Source: Marthasterias glacialis (Eukaryota; Echinodermata; Asteroidea; Forcipulatida; Asteriidae). From it: 64,000 nucleotides of DNA. The notes under the pieces were generated by a model that saw only the letters and a program-made list of their open reading frames with translations, searched no databases and was not told the DNA's origin. The translations under genes were made by a program, and so were the position numbers. The stretch is from positions 1,981,674 to 2,045,673 of the forward strand of contig OU452223.1 in assembly GCA_911728455.2 (NCBI GenBank), given 5' to 3'. Shown one piece after another: positions 60,203 to 64,000 of this stretch. Position 1 is the first letter of the stretch. Every line of letters starts with the position of its first letter.

Positions 60203-60669
60203 AAAAAAAAGTCGGCAGCGCCACGGCCAATCACTCCAGAAATAATGGGGCTAGAGAGAAATTTCTTGTACCTGCAGGTAGCTGCCATAGTCCTGCATCC
60301 GAAAATCTATTTTTCCCGGCCAGCCATGGCCATCTTCCGCCTTGAAACCACCAGAGAGCGGGGCTGCTCCGAATGCGCTTCAAACACCTGTCTAATGGCA
60401 CTTTTGTACACAAAGCTGTAACAGAGTGAAAACAAGACTTAGCAACGGCTCTATCTCCCAAAGTATTGGCGGAAATCTGACAAGTCCAACACTGTTGGAA
60501 AGCCCTGCTCATGGGCTTTCCGAAAATGCCGGTCTTGGGGTTGTGGGATAAACAGGGAGGATGCCAGGGACCGCGGAGTGAGGACACCCCAAAGATGTCC
60601 ACTGCAAACGGCCATGCTCTGTGTACGTCAACAATAGCGAAGGCCGCTATGTGTTTGCTGGACTGAAGC

Positions 60670-60701
<32 letters not shown>

Positions 60702-61617
60702 CGAAAAAAAAAGTCGGCAGCGCCACGGCCAATCACTCCAGAAATAATGGGGCTAGAGAGAAATTTCTTGTACCTGCAGGTAGCTGCCATAGTCCTGCAT
60801 CCGAAAATCTATTTTTCCCGGCCAGCCATGGCCATCTTCCGCCTTGAAACCACCAGAGAGCGGGGCTGCTCCGAATGCGCTTCAAACACCTGTCTAATGG
60901 CACTTTTGTACACAAAGCTGTAACAGAGTGAAAACAAGACTTAGCAACGGCTCTATCTCCCAAAGTATTGGCGAAAATCTGACAAGTCCGACACTGTTGG
61001 AAAGCCCTGCTCATGGGCTTTCCGAAAATGCCGGTCTTGGGGTTGTGGGATAAACAGGGAGGATGCCAGGGACCGCGGAGTGAGGACACCCCAAAGATGT
61101 CCAGTGCAAACGGCCATGCTCTGTGTACGTCAACAATAGCCAAGGCCGCTACGTGTGTGCTGGACTGAAGCCAGCAAAAAAAAAAAAAAACGAAAAAAAA
61201 AAACGAAAAAAAAAGTCGGCAGCGCCACGGCCAATAACTCCAGAAATAATGGGGCTAGAGACAAATTTCTTGTACCTGCAGGTAGCTGCCATAGTCCTGC
61301 ATCCGAAAATCTATTTTTCCCGGCCAGCCATGGCCATCTTCCGCCTTGAAACCACCAGAGAGCGGGGCTGCTCCGAATGCGCTTCAAACACCGGTCTAAT
61401 GGCACTTTTGTACACAAAGCTGTAACAGAGTGAAAACAAGACTTAGCAACGGCTCTATCTCCCAAAGTATTGGCGGATCTGACAAGTCCGACACTGTTGG
61501 AATGCCCTGCTCATGGGCTTTCCGAAAATGCCGGTCTTGGGGTTGTGGGATAAACAGGGAGGATGCCAGGGACCGCGGAGTGAGGACACCCCGAAGATGT
61601 CCAGTGCAAACGGCCAT
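57397..61617 (+). repeat. Eight-monomer duplication within the satellite
   Basis: 57,397-57,618 and 61,396-61,617 translate identically and share the 2-nt deletion GGCGGATCTGACAAG (also at 59,960), with GGAATGCCCTGC and CGCTATGTGTGTGCTGG. The offset is 3,999 bp, i.e. eight monomers. A similar offset of about 3,489 bp (seven monomers) links 58,663-58,920 with 62,152-62,409. Intermediate monomers differ, so later changes or separate events are likely. Confidence 0.65.
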
Positions 61618-64000
61618 GCTCTGTGTACGTCAACAATAGCCAAGGCCGCTATGTGTGTGCTGGACTGAAGCAAACAAAAAAAAAAAAAAAAAAAAAAACG
61701 AAAAAAGAAGTCGGCAGCGCCACGGCCAATCACTCCAGAAATAATGGGGCTAGAGAGAAAGTTCTTGTACCTGCAGGTAGCTGCCATAGTCCTGCATCCG
61801 AAAATCTATTTTTCCCGGCCAGCCATGGCCATCTTCCGCCTTGAAACCACCAGAGAGCGGGGCTACTCCGAATGCGCTTCAAACACCTGTCTAATGGCAG
61901 TTTTGTACACAAAGCTGTAACAGAGTGAAAACAAGACTTAGCAACGGCTCTATCTCCCAAAGTATTGGCGGAAATCTGACAAGTCCAACACTGTTGGAAA
62001 GCCCTGCTCATGGGCTTTCCGAAAATGCCGGTCTTGGGGTTGTGGGATAAACAGGGAGGATGCCAGGGACCGCGGAGTGAGGACACCCCAAAGATGTCCA
62101 CTGCAAACGACCATGCTCTGTGTACGTCAACAATAGCCAAGGCCGCTACGTGTGTGCTGGACTGAAGCCAGCCAAAAAAAAAAACGCCGAAAAAAGAAGT
62201 CGGCAGCGCCAAAGCCAATAACTCAAGAAATAATGGGGCTAGAGAGAAATTTCTTGTACCTGCAGGTAGCTGCCATAGTCCTGCATCCAAAAATCCACTT
62301 TTTCCGGCCAGCCAGGGCCATCTTCCGTCTTGAAACCACCAGAGAGCGGGGCTGCTCCGAATGCGCTTCAAACACCTGTCTAATGGCACTTTTGTACACA
62401 AAGCTGTAACAGAGTGAAAACAAGACTTAGCAACGGCTCTATCTCCCAAAGTATTGGCGGAAATCTGACAAGTCCGACACTGTTGGAATGCCCTGCTCAT
62501 GGGCTTTCCGAAAATGCCGGTCTTGGGGTTGTGGGATAAACAAGGAGGATGCCAGAGACCGCGGAGTGAGGACACACCGAAGATGTCCAGTGCAAACGGC
62601 CATGCTCTGTGTACGTCAACAATAGCAAAGGCCGCTACGTGTGTGCTGGACTGAAGCCAGCAAAAAAAAAAAAAAAAAAACGAAAAAAAAAGTTGGCAGC
62701 GCCACGGCCAATAACTCCAGAAATAATGGGGCTAGAGAGAAATTTCTTGTACCTGCAGGTAGCTGCCATAGTCCTGCATCCGAAACTCGACTTTTCCCGG
62801 CCAGCCAGGGCCATCTTCCATCTTGAAACCACCAGAGAGCGGGGCTGCTCCGAATGCGCTTCAAACACCTGTCTAATGGCACTTTTGTACACAAAGCTGT
62901 AACAGAGTGAAAACAAGACTTAGCAACGGCTCTATCTCCCAAAGTATTGGCGAAAATCTGACAAGTCCGACACTGTTGGAAAGCCCTGCTCATGGGCTTT
63001 CCGAAAATGCCGGTCTTGGGGTTGTGGGATAAACAGGGAGGATGCCAGGGACTGCGGAGTGAGGACACCCCAAAGATGTCCAGTGCAAACGGCCATGCTC
63101 TGTGTACGTCAACAATAGCCAAGGCCGCTACGTGTATGCTGGACTGAAGCCAGCCAAAAAAAAAACACCGAAAAAAGAAGTCGGCAGCGCCAAAGCCAAT
63201 AACTCGAGAAATAATGGGGCTAGAGAGAAATTTCTTGTACCTGCAGGTAGCTGCCATAGTCCTGCATCCGAAAATCCACTTTTTCCGGCCAGCCAGGGCC
63301 ATCTTCCGCCTTGAAACCACCAGAGAGCGGGGCTGCTCCGAATGCGCTTCAAACACCTGTCTAATGGCACTTTTGTACACAAAGCTGTAACAGAGTGAAA
63401 ACAAGACTTAGCAACGGCTCTATCTCCCAAAGTATTGGCGGAAATCTGACAAGTCCGACACTGTTGGAATGCCCTGCTCATGGGCTTTCCGAAAATGCCG
63501 GTCTTGGGGTTGTGGGATAAACAAGGAGGATGCCAGAGACCGCGGAGTGAGGACACACCGAAGATGTCCAGTGCAAACGGCCATGCTCTGTGTACGTCAA
63601 CAATAGCCAAGGCCGCTACGTGTGTGCTGGACTGAAGCCAGCAAAAAAAAAACAAAAAAAAACAAAAAAAAAAACGAAAAAAAAGTCGGCAGCGCCACGG
63701 CCAATAACTCCAGAAATAATGGGGCTAGAGAGAAATTTCTTGTACCTGCAGGTAGCTGCCATAGTCCTGCATCCGAAAATCCACTTTTCCCGGCCAGCCA
63801 GGGCCATCTTCCGCCTTGAAACCACCAGAGAGCGGGGCTGCTCCGAATGCGCTTCAAACACCTGTCTAATGGCACTTTTGTACACAAAGCTGTAACAGAG
63901 TGAAAACAAGACTTAGCAACGGCTCTATCTCCCAAAGTATTGGCGGAAATCTGACAAGTCCGACACTGTTGGAATGCCCTGCTCATGGGCTTTCCGAAAA

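Larger units (their letters stand above)
39431..64000 (+). repeat. Satellite array, monomer about 489 bp, about 50 copies, runs off the right edge
   Basis: Each monomer has in order: an A-tract after GAAGCCAGC, CGCCGAAAAAAGAAGTCGGC, AGCGCCAAAGCCAATAACTC, GGGGCTAGAGAGAAATTTCT, the palindrome TACCTGCAGGTA, TCCTGCATCCGAAAATCC, CCGGCCAGCCAGGGCCATC, GAGCGGGGCTGCTCCGAATG, TTTTGTACACAAAGCTGTAA, GGCTCTATCTCCCAAAGTAT, CTGCTCATGGGCTTTCCG, GGAGGATGCCAGGGACCGCG, and CATGCTCTGTGTACGTCAAC. Plus-strand A-tracts start near 39,477, 39,978, 40,476, 40,976, 41,476, 41,981, 42,471, 42,958, 43,472, 43,962, 44,474, 44,988, 45,501, 46,014, 46,505, 47,008, 47,497, 47,986, 49,273, 49,784, 50,275, 50,788, 51,276, 51,764, 52,254, 52,742, 53,230, 53,741, 54,254, 54,743, 55,234, 55,723, 56,211, 56,701, 57,191, 57,677, 58,180, 58,685, 59,174, 59,663, 60,170, 60,674, 61,176, 61,676, 62,174, 62,662, 63,156 and 63,643. 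The spacing is mostly 486-491 bp. It is larger where the A-tract is long or an 18-bp insert is present. I see no RNA polymerase III gene or known snRNA in it. Confidence 0.97.

Noticed and set aside
39431..64000. 5S rRNA or snRNA gene cluster
   Set aside because: The spacing and A/T-tracts suggest this, but I find no 5S internal control region, no U1 or U2 sequence and no tRNA-like boxes in the monomer.

Overview
The window looks like nuclear DNA from an animal. It is about 60% AT outside the repeats, has no long coding frame with normal gene structure, and is filled with transposon remnants, foldback elements and tandem arrays. The only coding traces are short GT-AG-bounded exon candidates, plus decayed pieces of a non-LTR reverse transcriptase and of a tyrosine-recombinase-like (Crypton-related) protein. 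The tRNA-derived SINE pair and the recombinase-like family fit a marine invertebrate (an echinoderm or related deuterostome is my best guess), but nothing here fixes the species.

Layout. 1-9.8 kb: mostly single-copy-looking AT-rich DNA with one candidate minus-strand exon, a small hairpin, an interspersed repeat, a reverse-transcriptase relic and a 130-bp tandem duplication. 9.8-14.05 kb: a cluster of DNA-transposon-like elements. It includes a terminal-inverted-repeat element at 9.83 kb, a chimeric junction of two families near 10.95 kb, and a complete 882-bp foldback at 12,543-13,424 with a 9-bp target duplication. 14.05-16.86 kb: a 61/82-bp minisatellite with a 225-bp higher-order unit, starting at the end of another mobile element. 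16.87-19.6 kb: a composite inverted-repeat block, a 200-bp palindrome and small tandem repeats. 19.82-20.53 kb: two old, divergent monomers of the large satellite found 19 kb further on.

18.3-27.7 kb: exon candidates on the minus strand, probably the 3' part of one unrecognised gene (27,625-27,692; 23,434-23,473; 22,030-22,153; 18,276-18,370). A Crypton-like pseudogene lies in one intron and a foldback abuts the last exon. 28.47-32.92 kb: about 48 copies of an 80-bp repeat that changes orientation four times and is interrupted by 550 bp of unrelated sequence. 33.7-36.1 kb: nested inverted repeats with one mobile element inside another. 37.87-38.67 kb: the most complete copy of a second inverted-repeat family.

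39.43 kb to the right edge: a satellite array of about 50 monomers of roughly 489 bp, each with an A-tract, running off the window. It holds an 820-bp inverted segment, a sub-type carrying an internal 18-bp duplication, recent multimer duplications, and a more divergent left edge. The minus strand of the monomer is open in one frame right across, and when the length is a multiple of three the frame runs through several monomers (up to 497 codons). I treat these frames as unproven, but the matching frame is also open in the old copies at 20 kb, which is the most interesting loose end here.
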